Origin: Thiobacillus sp. UBA3361
GTDB taxonomy: Bacteria; Pseudomonadota; Gammaproteobacteria; Burkholderiales; Thiobacillaceae
Direction: 5' to 3'
Assembly (NCBI GenBank): GCA_002360535.1
Contig: DEQR01000062.1
Location: forward strand, 1 to 64,000
Length of the DNA stretch: 64,000 bases
The position numbers and the translations under genes were made by a program. How positions within the stretch are numbered: position 1 is the stretch's first letter; each line of letters starts with the position of its first letter. Positions 31,237-39,849 of this stretch are shown one piece after another. Below the pieces are notes generated by a model that saw only the letters and a list, made by a program, of their open reading frames with translations, did no database searches and was not told the DNA's origin.

Positions 31237-32579
31237 CCGGCCACGGCATGACCCCCGCCACCGGCGAGGTGATCCTGGGCCTCAGTCCCCTGGCGGTGTC
31301 GCTGGCTGTGTTCGTGCTCACCTACGCGGTCATCGTCACCGAGCGCATCAACCGTTCCGTGGTGGCCCTGCTGGGCGCCGGCCTGATGATCTTCACCGGC
31401 GTGCTGCACCAGTCCGAGGCCTTCGCCGGCATCGACCTCAACACCATCAGCCTGCTCACGGGCATGATGGTCATCGTCGCCATCACCCAGAAAAGCGGCG
31501 TGTTCCAGTACGTGGCCATCAAGGCCACCAAGGCGGTGAAGGCCGACCCCTGGGGGCTGCTGGTGATGCTCTCCCTGGTCACGGCGGTGTTCTCGGCGCT
31601 GCTGGACAACGTCACCACCGTGCTGCTCATCGCCCCGGTGACGTTGCTGATCACCGATGCCCTGCGCATCAACCCCTATCCCTACCTATTCTCGGTGATC
31701 CTGTCGTCCAACATCGGCGGCACCGCCACCCTGATCGGCGACCCGCCCAACATCATGATCGGTTCGGCGGCCCAGCTCACGTTCAACGACTTCCTGTTCA
31801 ACCTGGCGCCGGTGGCGGTGGTGATCCTGGCCCTGTTTTTCATCCCCATCTATCTGATCTGGGGCCGCAAGCTTTCAGCCACGCCGGAGAACCGGGCCAT
31901 GGTCATGTCCTTCGACGAGCAGGAGTCGATCACCGACCGGCGCCTGCTCAAGCAGGCCCTTTCCGTCATCGCCCTGACCATCCTGGGTTTCGTGCTGGCC
32001 CACGACATCGGCCAGGAACCCGGCACCATCGCCATGTTCGGCGCCGCCCTGCTGCTGCTGCTGCGGGTCTATGACATGCAGGCGGAGGACCAGTCCCACA
32101 CCATCCACCACACCTTCGGCGAGGTGGAATGGGTGACCATCTTCTTCTTCGTCGGCCTGTTCGTGGTGGTGGCCGGGGTAGAGAAGGCCGGCGCCCTGGA
32201 GATCATGGCCCACAGGATCGTCGAGTGGACCGGTGGCGACTTCAACGTCACCGCCTACATGATCCTGTGGGTATCGGCCATCCTCTCGGCCGTGGTCGAT
32301 AACATCCCCTTCGTGGCCACCATGATCCCGGTGATCCAGAGCATGGGCGGGGTGTTCGGCGCGGAGAACCTCGATACCCTGTGGTGGTCCCTGGCCCTGG
32401 GCGCCTGTCTGGGCGGCAACGGCAGCCTGGTGGGGGCCAGCGCCAACCTGGTGGTGGCGGGCTTCGCCGAGCGGGCCGGGCAGCCCATCAAGTTCCTGCC
32501 CTTCATGCTCATGGCCTTCCCCCTCATGCTGGCCAGCATCGGCGTGGCGCATGTGTATTTGATGTTGAGGTATTTGTAG
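31233..32579 (+). CDS. ArsB/NhaD-type ion transporter
   Basis: A 448-residue inner-membrane protein with about eleven to twelve hydrophobic segments. Typical signatures of the ion-transporter superfamily are LTGMMVIVAITQKSGVFQYVA, SNIGGTATLIGDPPNIMIG and LGACLGGNGSLVGASANLVV, two pseudo-symmetric re-entrant loops. Relatives move arsenite, Na+/H+ or dicarboxylates; the substrate cannot be told from the sequence, and no arsenic genes are adjacent. It is coupled to the CBS-domain gene upstream by a 4-bp overlap. Confidence 0.88.
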   Translation: MTGHGMTPATGEVILGLSPLAVSLAVFVLTYAVIVTERINRSVVALLGAGLMIFTGVLHQSEAFAGIDLNTISLLTGMMVIVAITQKSGVFQYVAIKATKAVKADPWGLLVMLSLVTAVFSALLDNVTTVLLIAPVTLLITDALRINPYPYLFSVILSSNIGGTATLIGDPPNIMIGSAAQLTFNDFLFNLAPVAVVILALFFIPIYLIWGRKLSATPENRAMVMSFDEQESITDRRLLKQALSVIALTILGFVLAHDIGQEPGTIAMFGAALLLLLRVYDMQAEDQSHTIHHTFGEVEWVTIFFFVGLFVVVAGVEKAGALEIMAHRIVEWTGGDFNVTAYMILWVSAILSAVVDNIPFVATMIPVIQSMGGVFGAENLDTLWWSLALGACLGGNGSLVGASANLVVAGFAERAGQPIKFLPFMLMAFPLMLASIGVAHVYLMLRYL

Positions 32580-32655
32580 GGAGTAGGGAGAGGGAACACC
32601 GCCCCACCCACCTCCCACTCCCCGCTGGTCTCTCCCCACTTCCCACTCCCCGGCC

Positions 32656-33474
32656 ATGTCCATCATCGACACCCACTGCCACCTGGATGCCGGAGAGTTC
32701 GACGCCGACCGGGACGCGGCCTACGACCGGGCTTGCCGCGCCGGCGTCGCCTTGCAGGTCATCCCGGCGGTGACCCGCGACAACTTCGCCGCGGTGGCCG
32801 ACGCCTGCCGCCGCTACCCGCGCTGCCTGCCGGCCTGGGGCATGCACCCCATGTACATCCATGTACACCACCGCTCTCACCTGGAGGACCTGCGTCGCCA
32901 AATCGCGGACTGGCGGCCGGTGGCCATCGGCGAGATCGGACTGGACCTGTTCGTGCCGGGCCTGGACTACGCCACCCAGGAGTACTTCTACGTAGAGCAG
33001 CTGAAGATCGCCCGCGAGTTCGACCTGCCCGTGCTGCTGCACTGCCGCCGGGCCAACGACCCGATCCTCAAGCACCTGCGCCGCGTCGGCGTGAAGGGCG
33101 GCATCGCCCACGCCTTCAACGGCAGCCGCCAGCAGGCCGACGCATTCCTCAAGCTGGGCTTCAAGCTGGGTTTCGGCGGTGCCTTCACCTACAGCCGCGC
33201 CACCCGGCTGCGCGCCCTGGCGGCGGAATTGCCCCTGGAGGCGATCGTCCTGGAGACCGACAGTCCGGATATCCCACCCGCCTGGATCGCCGGACGGCGC
33301 AACGAACCCGCGGAACTGGCCGGCATCGCCCGCGCCCTGGCCGAACTGCGCGCGCTGCCGGTGGACGAGGTGGCCCGCGCGACCACGGCCAACGCCTGCG
33401 GTGTGCTGGGCCTGACGGCGCAGGGCGCAAATGGTGCAGTCACGCCCGAAGCGGTATCTTTCCCGTCGCCATGA
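32656..33474 (+). CDS. TatD-family metal-dependent hydrolase / DNase
   Basis: A 272-residue TIM-barrel hydrolase. Metal ligands appear in order: DTHCHLD at residues 5-11, the GEIGLD motif, LLHCRRAND, AHAFNGS and the ETDSPD motif near the C-terminus. TatD proteins are cytoplasmic nucleases acting on DNA ends or in D-aminoacyl-tRNA quality control. The 76 bp before it are pyrimidine/purine-skewed with repeated CCCACTCCCC, without a clear promoter. The stop overlaps the next gene by 4 bp. Confidence 0.92.
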   Translation: MSIIDTHCHLDAGEFDADRDAAYDRACRAGVALQVIPAVTRDNFAAVADACRRYPRCLPAWGMHPMYIHVHHRSHLEDLRRQIADWRPVAIGEIGLDLFVPGLDYATQEYFYVEQLKIAREFDLPVLLHCRRANDPILKHLRRVGVKGGIAHAFNGSRQQADAFLKLGFKLGFGGAFTYSRATRLRALAAELPLEAIVLETDSPDIPPAWIAGRRNEPAELAGIARALAELRALPVDEVARATTANACGVLGLTAQGANGAVTPEAVSFPSP

Positions 33475-34067
33475 AGAGAAAAACCGTCAAGCCGGTGCTG
33501 GACCGCAAGTTCACGCTGCCCAACCTGCTCACCAGCCTGCGCCTGCTGCTGGCGCCGATCGTGCTGTGGCGCGTGTTGGAAGGGGATATGCCTGGCGCGT
33601 TCTGGGTATTCGTGGCGGCAGCCGTCACCGATCTGCTGGACGGCAACATCGCCCGCCTGTTCAACCAGCGCAGCGTGCTGGGGGCCTGGCTGGACCCCAT
33701 CGCCGACAAGGTGATGCTGCTCTCTACCCTGGTCGCCCTGGTGTGGGTCGAGGTGCTGCCGGTCTGGTTGCTGGTGGTGGTCGGCCTGCGCGATGCGGTG
33801 GTACTGCTCGGCGCGGCCGCCTATCGGCTGCTCACCGGCGGCCTGGAGGTGCGGCCCACCCTGTCGGGCAAGGTGGCCACTTTCGTGGAGTTCACCCTGG
33901 TGAGCCTAGCCCTGGCCGAAGAGGCGCTGCGCCCCGGTATGGACTGGATACTGCCCTGGCTGGCCGGCCTGGCGGCCTTCACGGTGATCCTCTCCGGGGT
34001 GCGCTACGTGATCATCTGGACCGACAAGACCCGCGCCTTCCTGGCCCAGCAGCGGGACCTGGACTGA
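33471..34067 (+). CDS. CDP-alcohol phosphatidyltransferase
   Basis: A 198-residue membrane enzyme with about five membrane helices and a complete CDP-alcohol phosphotransferase motif (D-x2-D-G-x2-A-R-x8-G-x3-D-x3-D) in TDLLDGNIARLFNQRSVLGA and the following LDPIADK. It makes a phospholipid headgroup linkage from CDP-diacylglycerol, with a phosphatidylglycerophosphate or cardiolipin role most likely by similarity. ATG at 33471 overlaps the TatD stop (ATGA). It converges with the chemoreceptor gene. Confidence 0.88.
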   Translation: MKRKTVKPVLDRKFTLPNLLTSLRLLLAPIVLWRVLEGDMPGAFWVFVAAAVTDLLDGNIARLFNQRSVLGAWLDPIADKVMLLSTLVALVWVEVLPVWLLVVVGLRDAVVLLGAAAYRLLTGGLEVRPTLSGKVATFVEFTLVSLALAEEALRPGMDWILPWLAGLAAFTVILSGVRYVIIWTDKTRAFLAQQRDLD

Positions 34068-34080
34068 ACCGCCGTGGCAG

Positions 34081-35700
34081 TCAGCAACGGAAGCGGGTCA
34101 CCATCCCATCCAATTCCTGGGCCAGATCGGCCAGGCGAGAACTCACGTCATGGCTGTCCTGGCTCAAGCCGGCCACCTGGCGCGACACGTCGCCGATGGC
34201 GCCGAGCCGTTTGCTGATGCCTGCCGCCGCGGCACTCTGCTCACCGCTGCGGGCGGCCACCTGATCGTTCATGCGGGTGATCACCGCCACCGATTCGGAG
34301 ATGGTGCCCAGGGCCTGCACCCCCTGGCTGACCCGCTCGGCGCTGCTGGCCACGGTGGATTCGGCGTTGATGATGACATTCACCGCGTCCTGGGCGCCCC
34401 CCTGCACCTTGACGATGATCTTCTCGATTTCGCCGGTGGCCGCCTGGGTACGCTGGGCCAAGGTGCGCACCTCGTCCGCCACCACGGCAAAACCGCGTCC
34501 CTGCTCGCCGGCACGCGCCGCCTCGATGGCCGCGTTCAGCGCCAGCAGATTGGTCTGCTCGGCAATCTCCTGGATCAGGCCGATGACCCTGCCGATGTCC
34601 TTGCTGTCCGATTCCAGGCGGCGGATGACATGTACCGCGTTTTCCAGCTGCTGCTGCATGGTGGAGATGGCCTCCACGGCGGAGCCGGCGGTCTTGGCCC
34701 CATCCCGGGCCTGATTGTCCGCCTGGTGCGCCGCGCCGGCGGCGGCCTGCAGGCTGTCGGTGACCTCCTGCACGGCGGTCACCAATTGCCGCAGGGTGTC
34801 GGACAATTTCTCGGTATCCGCCAGCTGCCGGCCCACGCCTTGCTGCATGGCGCTGCTGCCTTCCACCATGCGCACCGCCATCTGGTTGAGCTGGCCGCTG
34901 GTGTCCCGCACCCCGCCGAGGATGCCGGCGAAGCGTTCCAGCATCGCGTTGAAGGCCTTGGCGGCACGGCCCACCTCGTCCCGCGAGGTCACGGGACAGC
35001 GCAGATTCAGGTCGGATTCCTGCTCCACCCGCGCCATGGTGTCCGACAGCAGGGTCAGCGGGCGCGAAACGTAGCGGCGGATCAGCCAGTACATCAGCGC
35101 CAGGCCGAGGGTGAACATGGCCAGGTTGATGGCCATGCTGATCATGTCCTGATTGGCGATGCGGGCATCCGCCCGGTGCAGATCGTAGGTCAGCCGCACG
35201 GCGCCCAGCACGGTCCCTTCCGGCACCTGGTGACAGGACATGCAATTGACGCCGCGGGTGGAAGCCGTGGCCTTGTAGGGGCGCACCACCGTGAGGAAAC
35301 GCCCACCTTCGACCTCCCTCAGGAGGTTCACCTCCTGGCCGGCCAGGGCCTGACGGTCCAGGTCATCGGTGGGGGTCTCATCGGCCAGCCCGGCGCCATA
35401 TGTGTCGGAAACGCCCGGCGCGCGAATGATGCGTGCCTCTTTGATATTCTCCAACCCGAGCATTTCCTTTTGCAGGACCTGGCGTTCACCCATGGCGCCG
35501 GTGAGCATGAGCTTGTTGAGCCGGTCGAAATAGCCATCCGCCAGTTCGTGGGTCTGGGCCTTGACGAAATCGTCCGACAATTGCCGGACGCTGTAATGGG
35601 TGTACAGGAAACTCAGCCCCAACTGCACGACGAATGCGATGGCCACGAACAATATGACCCGGCTGGCGATGGAACCACGTGGCTGAGAATAAGATTTCAT
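34081..35700 (-). CDS. Methyl-accepting chemotaxis protein with a c-type haem site in its sensor domain
   Basis: A 539-residue chemoreceptor. A membrane segment at about residues 12-33 is followed by a periplasmic sensor domain of about 145 residues, a second membrane segment near 180-200, a HAMP domain (RRYVSRPLTLLSDTMARVEQ) and a long signalling helix with the conserved hairpin (EIAEQTNLLALNAAIEAARA). The sensor domain contains CMSCH at residues 153-157, a CxxCH covalent haem site, shortly before the second membrane segment. This suggests a redox, oxygen or NO sensor signalling through CheA/CheW. ATG at 35700 is chosen; the frame is open to 35745. Confidence 0.93.
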   Translation of the reverse strand: MKSYSQPRGSIASRVILFVAIAFVVQLGLSFLYTHYSVRQLSDDFVKAQTHELADGYFDRLNKLMLTGAMGERQVLQKEMLGLENIKEARIIRAPGVSDTYGAGLADETPTDDLDRQALAGQEVNLLREVEGGRFLTVVRPYKATASTRGVNCMSCHQVPEGTVLGAVRLTYDLHRADARIANQDMISMAINLAMFTLGLALMYWLIRRYVSRPLTLLSDTMARVEQESDLNLRCPVTSRDEVGRAAKAFNAMLERFAGILGGVRDTSGQLNQMAVRMVEGSSAMQQGVGRQLADTEKLSDTLRQLVTAVQEVTDSLQAAAGAAHQADNQARDGAKTAGSAVEAISTMQQQLENAVHVIRRLESDSKDIGRVIGLIQEIAEQTNLLALNAAIEAARAGEQGRGFAVVADEVRTLAQRTQAATGEIEKIIVKVQGGAQDAVNVIINAESTVASSAERVSQGVQALGTISESVAVITRMNDQVAARSGEQSAAAAGISKRLGAIGDVSRQVAGLSQDSHDVSSRLADLAQELDGMVTRFRC

Positions 35701-35835
35701 GGGCGGTCTCCTCTTGTCTTGCGCTATAACGGTCAGGCGGGCCATTTCCTGAATGCCCCTGTTTTGTGCAAGGTCAGCCGCCAGCGGCTATGCTTCCTGG
35801 GAGTCAAGGAATCCGGAACCCGCCAGGAGGATGCA

Positions 35836-36285
35836 ATGAACAAGGATCAAGAGACTTTCATCAGGAACACCCTGGCCGAACATCAGGTCATGACCCTGGC
35901 CACCGTGCGCCCGGATGGCTGGCCGCAGGCCACCACCGTGGCCTTCGCCGCCGACGGCCTGGCGCTCTGCTTCGCCTGCGACCCGGCCGGCCAAAAGGTG
36001 GCCAACCTGAGCCGCTGCGACAAGGTGTCGGCCACCATCGACCGGGAGCAGGCGGACTGGAACCGCATCCGCGGCCTCTCGCTGGGTGGCACGGCGCGGG
36101 TCCTCACCGATCCGGGCGAACGTCGTCACGCCCAGGAGTTGTTGCGGGCCAAATTTCCCCAATGGGCGGAGATGCCTTCCCCAGAAGACCCCGCGCTCAT
36201 CGCTTTCGTCCGGGTGACGCCGACGGTGTTCAGCCTGCTGAATTTCACCAAGGGCTTCGGCCATACCGAGCTGGTGGAGGTCTGA
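35836..36285 (+). CDS. Pyridoxamine 5'-phosphate oxidase-fold (FMN-binding) protein
   Basis: A 149-residue split-barrel protein: LAEHQVMTLATVRPDGWPQATTV, then FACDPAGQKVANLSRCDKVSATI and GLSLGGTARVL, the usual pattern for PPOX-class flavin-binding proteins. The substrate is unknown; relatives bind FMN, F420 or haem. The ATG at 35836 is set by the AGGAGG-like site at 35824-35830; another ATG at 35831 is out of frame. It is divergent from the chemoreceptor gene with 135 bp between starts, and converges with uup. Confidence 0.8.
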   Translation: MNKDQETFIRNTLAEHQVMTLATVRPDGWPQATTVAFAADGLALCFACDPAGQKVANLSRCDKVSATIDREQADWNRIRGLSLGGTARVLTDPGERRHAQELLRAKFPQWAEMPSPEDPALIAFVRVTPTVFSLLNFTKGFGHTELVEV

Positions 36286-36300
36286 GCCGCGCGTCTCGCC

Positions 36301-38214
36301 TCAACCCGGCGGGCGCTTGGCTTCCAATTCCTCCCAACGGGCCAGCAGGCCCAGCAGCTCCTCCTCGATGGCCGCCGCGCGGCTGTTCAACGGCCCCACC
36401 TGACCGGGTTCGTCCCGATACAAGGCCGGGTCCGACAGACGCGCCGCCACCCTTGCCTGTTCCGCCTCCAAGACCTCGATGCGACCGGGCAGGCCCTCCA
36501 GTTCCTTGTTTTCCTTGAAGGAAAGCCCGGTCTTGGCGGGCCGGGCCGCGGCGGAGGGTACCGCGGGTGGCGCGGGCCTGGACACGGCCGCCCTGTTGGC
36601 CTCGGCGGTCCCTGCCCGGCGCGACTGGTACTGGCGCCAGTCCTCGTAGCCGCCGGCGATCTCGGTCAGGCGCCCCGCCCCCTCGAAGGCGATGGACTGG
36701 GTGACCACGTTGTCCAGGAAGGCACGGTCGTGGGAGACCAGGATCACCGTGCCGGAATAGTCCTGGAGCAAGGCCTCCAGCAGCTCCAGGGTGTCGATGT
36801 CCAGATCGTTGGTGGGTTCGTCCAGCACCAGCATGTTGGCCGGCCGGGCGAACAGCCGGGCCAGGAGCAGGCGGTTGCGTTCGCCGCCTGACAGGGCGGA
36901 CACCTTGGCCCGGGCCCGCTCGGGCGGGAACAGGAACTCCTCCAGGTAGCCGATGACGTGTTTTCTCTGGCCGGCGATCTCCACGTAGTCCGAGCCGGGC
37001 GAGATGGTGTCGATGAGGGTGGACTCGTCGTCCAGCACGTTGCGAAGCTGGTCGAAGTAGGCCACGTTCAGGTTGGTACCGCGCTTGATGCGCCCGGCCT
37101 GGGGCTGCAACTCGCCGAGGATGAGGCGGATCAGGGTGGTCTTGCCGGCGCCGTTAGGCCCCAGCAGGCCCAGCTTGTCCCCGCGCAGCAGCGTCGTGGA
37201 GAAGTCACGCAGGAGCGGGCGGCCGGGATAGCCGTAGTCCACGTGCTCCAGCTCCGCCACCAGCTTCCCGGATCGCTCCCCCGCGTCCAGCTGGAAGCCC
37301 ACCTGCCCCACCCGCTCGCGCCGCGCGGCCCGCTCCCGGCGCAACTGCTCCAGGCGGCGCACCCGTCCCTCGTTGCGGGTGCGGCGGGCCTCGATGCCCT
37401 TGCGGATCCAGACCTCCTCCTGCTTCCAGAACTTGTCGAACTTGCGGTTCTGCTGCGCCTCGGCCTGCAGCAGCTCGGCCTTGCGCGCCTGGTAGGCGGA
37501 GTAGTTGCCGCGGAATTCCGTGAGCAGGCCCCGGTCCAGTTCCACGATGCGGTTGGCCACGTTGTCCAGGAAGCGCCGGTCGTGGGTGATGAACAACAGC
37601 GCCCCGGCAAAATCGTTGAGCACCCCTTCCAGCCATTCGATGGAGGTGAAATCCAGGTGGTTGGTGGGTTCATCCAGCAGCAACAACTCGGGGTCACCGG
37701 CCAGGGCGTGCGCCAGGGCCACCCGCTTGCGCTGGCCGCCGGACAGGCTGTCCACCGGGGCTTCGGCGGACAGATTCAAGCGGTCCAGCACGTCCTCCAC
37801 CCGGCTGTTCAGACGCCATGCGTCGTGCACCTCCAGTTCATGAGACAGGCGATCCAACTCGGCCAGGTGCTCCGCGTCCGCCGACACCGCCACCCGGTGC
37901 GCGGCCTCATGGTAGGCGGACAGCAACCCGCGCGCCTCGCCCACCCCTTCCGCCACCGCGTCGAAAACCGAATGGCCGGCCTCGAACACGGGTTCCTGGG
38001 GCACATAACCCAGGCGCAGGCCGGGTTGGCGCCAGACTTCGCCCGCGTCCGGGCGTATCTCGCCGGCCACCACGCGCAACAGACTGGACTTGCCGGTGCC
38101 GTTGCGGCCGATCAGGCCGATACGCTCGCCCTTATCGACGACCAGGCCGGCCTGGTCCAACAGCGGCCAATGGCCATAGGCCAACTCCAGCTTGTCGAGG
38201 ATGAGCAAGGGCAT
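36301..38214 (-). CDS. uup: ABC-F family ATPase (Uup type)
   Basis: A 637-residue protein with two ABC ATPase domains and no membrane segments. First domain: GLIGRNGTGKSS, LSGGQRKRVALAHAL, LLLLDEPTNHLD. Second: GLLGPNGAGKTT, LSGGERNRLLLARL, LVLDEPTNDLD. The inter-domain linker is rich in Arg and Glu, and a C-terminal coiled coil (LPGRIEVLEAEQARVAARL) is typical of Uup, which acts on ribosomes or branched DNA and limits transposon excision in E. coli. It lies downstream of the DksA/TraR gene on the same strand, with a hairpin between them. Confidence 0.9.
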   Translation of the reverse strand: MPLLILDKLELAYGHWPLLDQAGLVVDKGERIGLIGRNGTGKSSLLRVVAGEIRPDAGEVWRQPGLRLGYVPQEPVFEAGHSVFDAVAEGVGEARGLLSAYHEAAHRVAVSADAEHLAELDRLSHELEVHDAWRLNSRVEDVLDRLNLSAEAPVDSLSGGQRKRVALAHALAGDPELLLLDEPTNHLDFTSIEWLEGVLNDFAGALLFITHDRRFLDNVANRIVELDRGLLTEFRGNYSAYQARKAELLQAEAQQNRKFDKFWKQEEVWIRKGIEARRTRNEGRVRRLEQLRRERAARRERVGQVGFQLDAGERSGKLVAELEHVDYGYPGRPLLRDFSTTLLRGDKLGLLGPNGAGKTTLIRLILGELQPQAGRIKRGTNLNVAYFDQLRNVLDDESTLIDTISPGSDYVEIAGQRKHVIGYLEEFLFPPERARAKVSALSGGERNRLLLARLFARPANMLVLDEPTNDLDIDTLELLEALLQDYSGTVILVSHDRAFLDNVVTQSIAFEGAGRLTEIAGGYEDWRQYQSRRAGTAEANRAAVSRPAPPAVPSAAARPAKTGLSFKENKELEGLPGRIEVLEAEQARVAARLSDPALYRDEPGQVGPLNSRAAAIEEELLGLLARWEELEAKRPPG

Positions 38215-38223
38215 GAGAAAGAC

Positions 38224-38243
38224 GGGGCGTCAGGCGACGCCCC
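38224..38243 (-). terminator. Hairpin between dksA-like gene and uup, possible weak terminator
   Basis: A perfect 8-bp stem with a 4-nt loop (GGGGCGTC/GACGCCCC) lies between the stop of the DksA/TraR-type gene (38261) and the uup start (38214). On the reverse strand it is followed by GTCTTTCTC, a poor U-tract. It may attenuate read-through from the DksA-type gene into uup. Confidence 0.4.
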
Positions 38244-38260
38244 GGGACGTGAGACGGCGC

Positions 38261-38659
38261 TCAGAGCGAACCGTGTTCCAGGCCGGCGTGGGTCTTTTCG
38301 AACACCTCCTGGCAGGCGATGCAGCGGGTGGCGGCGGGATTGGCCACCAGACGGGTGACCGGGATCACCTCGCCGCAGTCCGCACAGATGCCGAAATCCT
38401 CCTCCTTGAGATGTTGCCTGGCCCGGTCCAGTTCGCGGAGCTGGCGTAACTCATGTTCCAGACGGGCGGCGGACAGGTCTCCCAGGGTCACTGCCAGGGC
38501 CTCGTCGGAGCTGTCGCCGGAACTGCGCCCCAGGACTGCCGCATACTGGGTCTGACCGCTTTCCTCCAAAGCGGCTGCCACCTGACGGCGCAAGGCCTCG
38601 CTGCGCTCCTGCAGGGCGGTTTCGATGGTCTTCAAGTCGGCTGCGCTGAGATGGCTCAT
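38261..38659 (-). CDS. DksA/TraR-family zinc-finger regulator
   Basis: A 132-residue protein with a helical N-terminal coiled-coil part and a C-terminal C4 zinc finger: CADC at 92-95 and CIAC at 113-116 (Cys92, 95, 113, 116). It belongs to the DksA/TraR family, which inserts into the RNA polymerase secondary channel or acts as an accessory regulator. It is shorter than E. coli DksA and the coiled-coil tip is not obviously DxxDxA, so it is more likely a DksA-like paralogue. It is divergent from the tRNA-Arg gene; a perfect 9-bp inverted repeat (38702-38710 and 38725-38733) lies in the shared upstream region. Confidence 0.85.
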   Translation of the reverse strand: MSHLSAADLKTIETALQERSEALRRQVAAALEESGQTQYAAVLGRSSGDSSDEALAVTLGDLSAARLEHELRQLRELDRARQHLKEEDFGICADCGEVIPVTRLVANPAATRCIACQEVFEKTHAGLEHGSL

Positions 38660-38761
38660 GATGTTCCCGTATCGCGTTGCAATGGTATTTGTTTGATTAT
38701 TGGCCCGCCCGGTCCCGGCTTCAAGGGCGGGCCTGCTAAAACCGGCACGGCGGCCTTGGGT

Positions 38762-38767
38762 TAGAAT
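38762..38767 (+). promoter_or_regulatory. Candidate -10 box of the tRNA-Arg gene
   Basis: TAGAAT lies 11 bp before the tRNA start, a normal position for a tRNA promoter in this group. The -35 position has no clear match. The call rests on position and sequence only. Confidence 0.4.
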
Positions 38768-38777
38768 CGCGGTCCGC

Positions 38778-38853
38778 GCCTCCGTAGCTCAGTGGATAGA
38801 GCATCCCCCTCCTAAGGGGAGGGTCGCACGTTCGATTCGTGCCGGGGGCGCCA
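38778..38853 (+). tRNA. tRNA-Arg (CCU)
   Basis: A 76-nt cloverleaf including CCA. Acceptor GCCTCCG pairs with CGGGGGC (one G-T pair), the D-arm is GCTC/GAGC, the anticodon stem TCCCC/GGGGA has loop CTCCTAA with anticodon CCT, and the T-arm is GCACG-TTCGATT-CGTGC. It reads AGG codons. Its 3' 45 bp are duplicated at 47520-47564, and the gene stays intact because the integrated element supplies this 3' part. It is the attachment site of the element to its right. Confidence 0.97.
38809..38853 (+). repeat. attL: 45-bp direct repeat in tRNA 3' end
   Basis: This is the anticodon-loop-to-CCA part of tRNA-Arg(CCU) and is identical base for base to 47520-47564. The flanking bases differ at once on both sides, which defines the repeat. 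It marks the left junction of the integrated element. Confidence 0.93.
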
Positions 38854-38900
38854 GTATCCACGGGGGTTTCAGGTTTTCGGTGGGCTGTGGATAACTAGGT

Positions 38901-38921
38901 CGGTTCACCCTTGGTTCAACC
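38901..38921 (+). promoter_or_regulatory. Candidate integrase arm-type site, left
   Basis: CGGTTCA-n5-GGTTCAACC, 48 bp inside attL. It matches 18 of 21 positions of the right-end copy at 47380-47400, in the same orientation. Paired direct repeats near both ends of an integrated element are typical of integrase or excisionase arm-binding sites; this role is inferred. Confidence 0.45.
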
Positions 38922-39013
38922 TTGCAGAAATACCAACTCCCCCGCCTTTGCTCTAGCTTGCGGCCGTTTGTCGCCCCATTTGGCCCTGTTTTTTTCCTAC
39001 CTGCATTTGGCGC

Positions 39014-39121
39014 GGTTCCACTGGTTCCACTGGTTCCAAGCTCGGAAATCCTTTATCCATGCGGGTTTCCAGGCGATGGCTTTGGAACCAGGCTTGGTTC
39101 CGGGCGGTTCCATTGGTTCCA
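39014..39121 (+). repeat. Iteron-like GGTTCCA repeats, left cluster
   Basis: GGTTCCA occurs at 39014, 39023 and 39032 with exact 9-bp spacing, and again at 39106 and 39115 (9 bp), with TGGAACCA at 39083 and TGGTTCC at 39095 in between. The same unit in opposite orientation forms the right cluster at 45810-45921. The regular spacing in non-coding DNA suggests protein-binding iterons, perhaps for replication or packaging. Confidence 0.6.
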
Positions 39122-39335
39122 AATTTCGGGGGCGGCGGCGCGAGATAAACCCCGCCATGGCGGGGTTTAGGGTTGGCGGGTTCCACGCTGTTGGATCAGC
39201 GCACCGGCCGCTCTCCCAGGGGGCGCACCCGCACCCCCTGCCGTGCCCATGCATGTTCAGCAGCATCCGGGAAAACCCGGCCAGGCGCCGTCCCTATGCT
39301 AGGGCTTGCTCGGGCGGCGCCGTTGAGTGCTCATG

Positions 39336-39632
39336 TCAGCCAGTCAGCCAGGGCGGCGGGCCGAAGCCGGCAGGCTCCCGCTTGGCAGCGGGCACCCTGG
39401 GCAAGCCGGTCCGGGCATTGGTCCAGCGTGGATCCTCGGGCGGTGGCGGTCCCCAGGTGGCGCCCTTAGTCCAGGTGATGTTCCTTCGGGTGGCTTCATC
39501 CGCAGGTTCCAGCCGGCCGGCGCTCACCAGCTCGGCAATCTCGGCCGGATTTTCTGAGATGAAGGTCGAACCTTTCGGGACAACGTGGCCACCCCAGAAA
39601 AAGCCGGTCTTGGCGGTAAATTTCCCAAGCAT
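39336..39632 (-). CDS. Hypothetical protein of the element's capsid operon
   Basis: A 98-residue protein (starts MLGKFTAKTGFFWGGHVVPKG; proline-rich C-terminus). It is the last gene of the capsid run, 3 bp after the 67-residue gene, with ATG at 39632. No domain is recognised. Position after the capsid gene suggests a structural or head-completion accessory, but no motif supports this. Confidence 0.6.
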   Translation of the reverse strand: MLGKFTAKTGFFWGGHVVPKGSTFISENPAEIAELVSAGRLEPADEATRRNITWTKGATWGPPPPEDPRWTNARTGLPRVPAAKREPAGFGPPPWLTG

Positions 39633-39635
39633 CGT

Positions 39636-39839
39636 TCACCCCCGCAGGATGCGCATGTCAGTGCCCACGCGATCGGCGGTCAACATGCGGCCACCCTCGC
39701 CGCAGGGCACGGCGGCCTTTTCCCGCACCAGGGCGGCGAACTCCGCCGGGGTGACTTCGGTCACCTGGCCGGCGCGCAGCTCGCGGCCGTCCACGATCAC
39801 GTCTGCCTTCACTTTGACCCAAATCAATCGAGTAGCCAT
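39636..39839 (-). CDS. Small hypothetical protein of the element's capsid operon
   Basis: A 67-residue, probably beta-rich protein (IWVKVKADVIVDGRELRAGQ then EVTPAEFAALVREKAAV). Its form recalls small phage proteins found near head genes, and it may bind the head or connector. It is 10 bp downstream of the major capsid gene. No specific family can be assigned with confidence. Confidence 0.6.
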   Translation of the reverse strand: MATRLIWVKVKADVIVDGRELRAGQVTEVTPAEFAALVREKAAVPCGEGGRMLTADRVGTDMRILRG

Positions 39840-39849
39840 GGCGCCCCCC

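Larger units (their letters stand above)
38854..39335. other. 482-bp non-coding left end of the element
   Basis: No gene is believed here. It holds a pair of GGTTCA sites (38901-38921), a T-run at 38989-38996 without a good hairpin, and two clusters of GGTTCCA repeats (39014-39121). Open frames across it translate to repetitive Trp-Phe-His or Met-Val-Pro strings produced by the repeats. Confidence 0.6.

Noticed and set aside
32576..32655. Purine/pyrimidine-rich repeats (CCCACTCCCC type) before tatD
   Set aside because: The repeats are imperfect, form no stable hairpin and have no T-run; they look like compositional drift.
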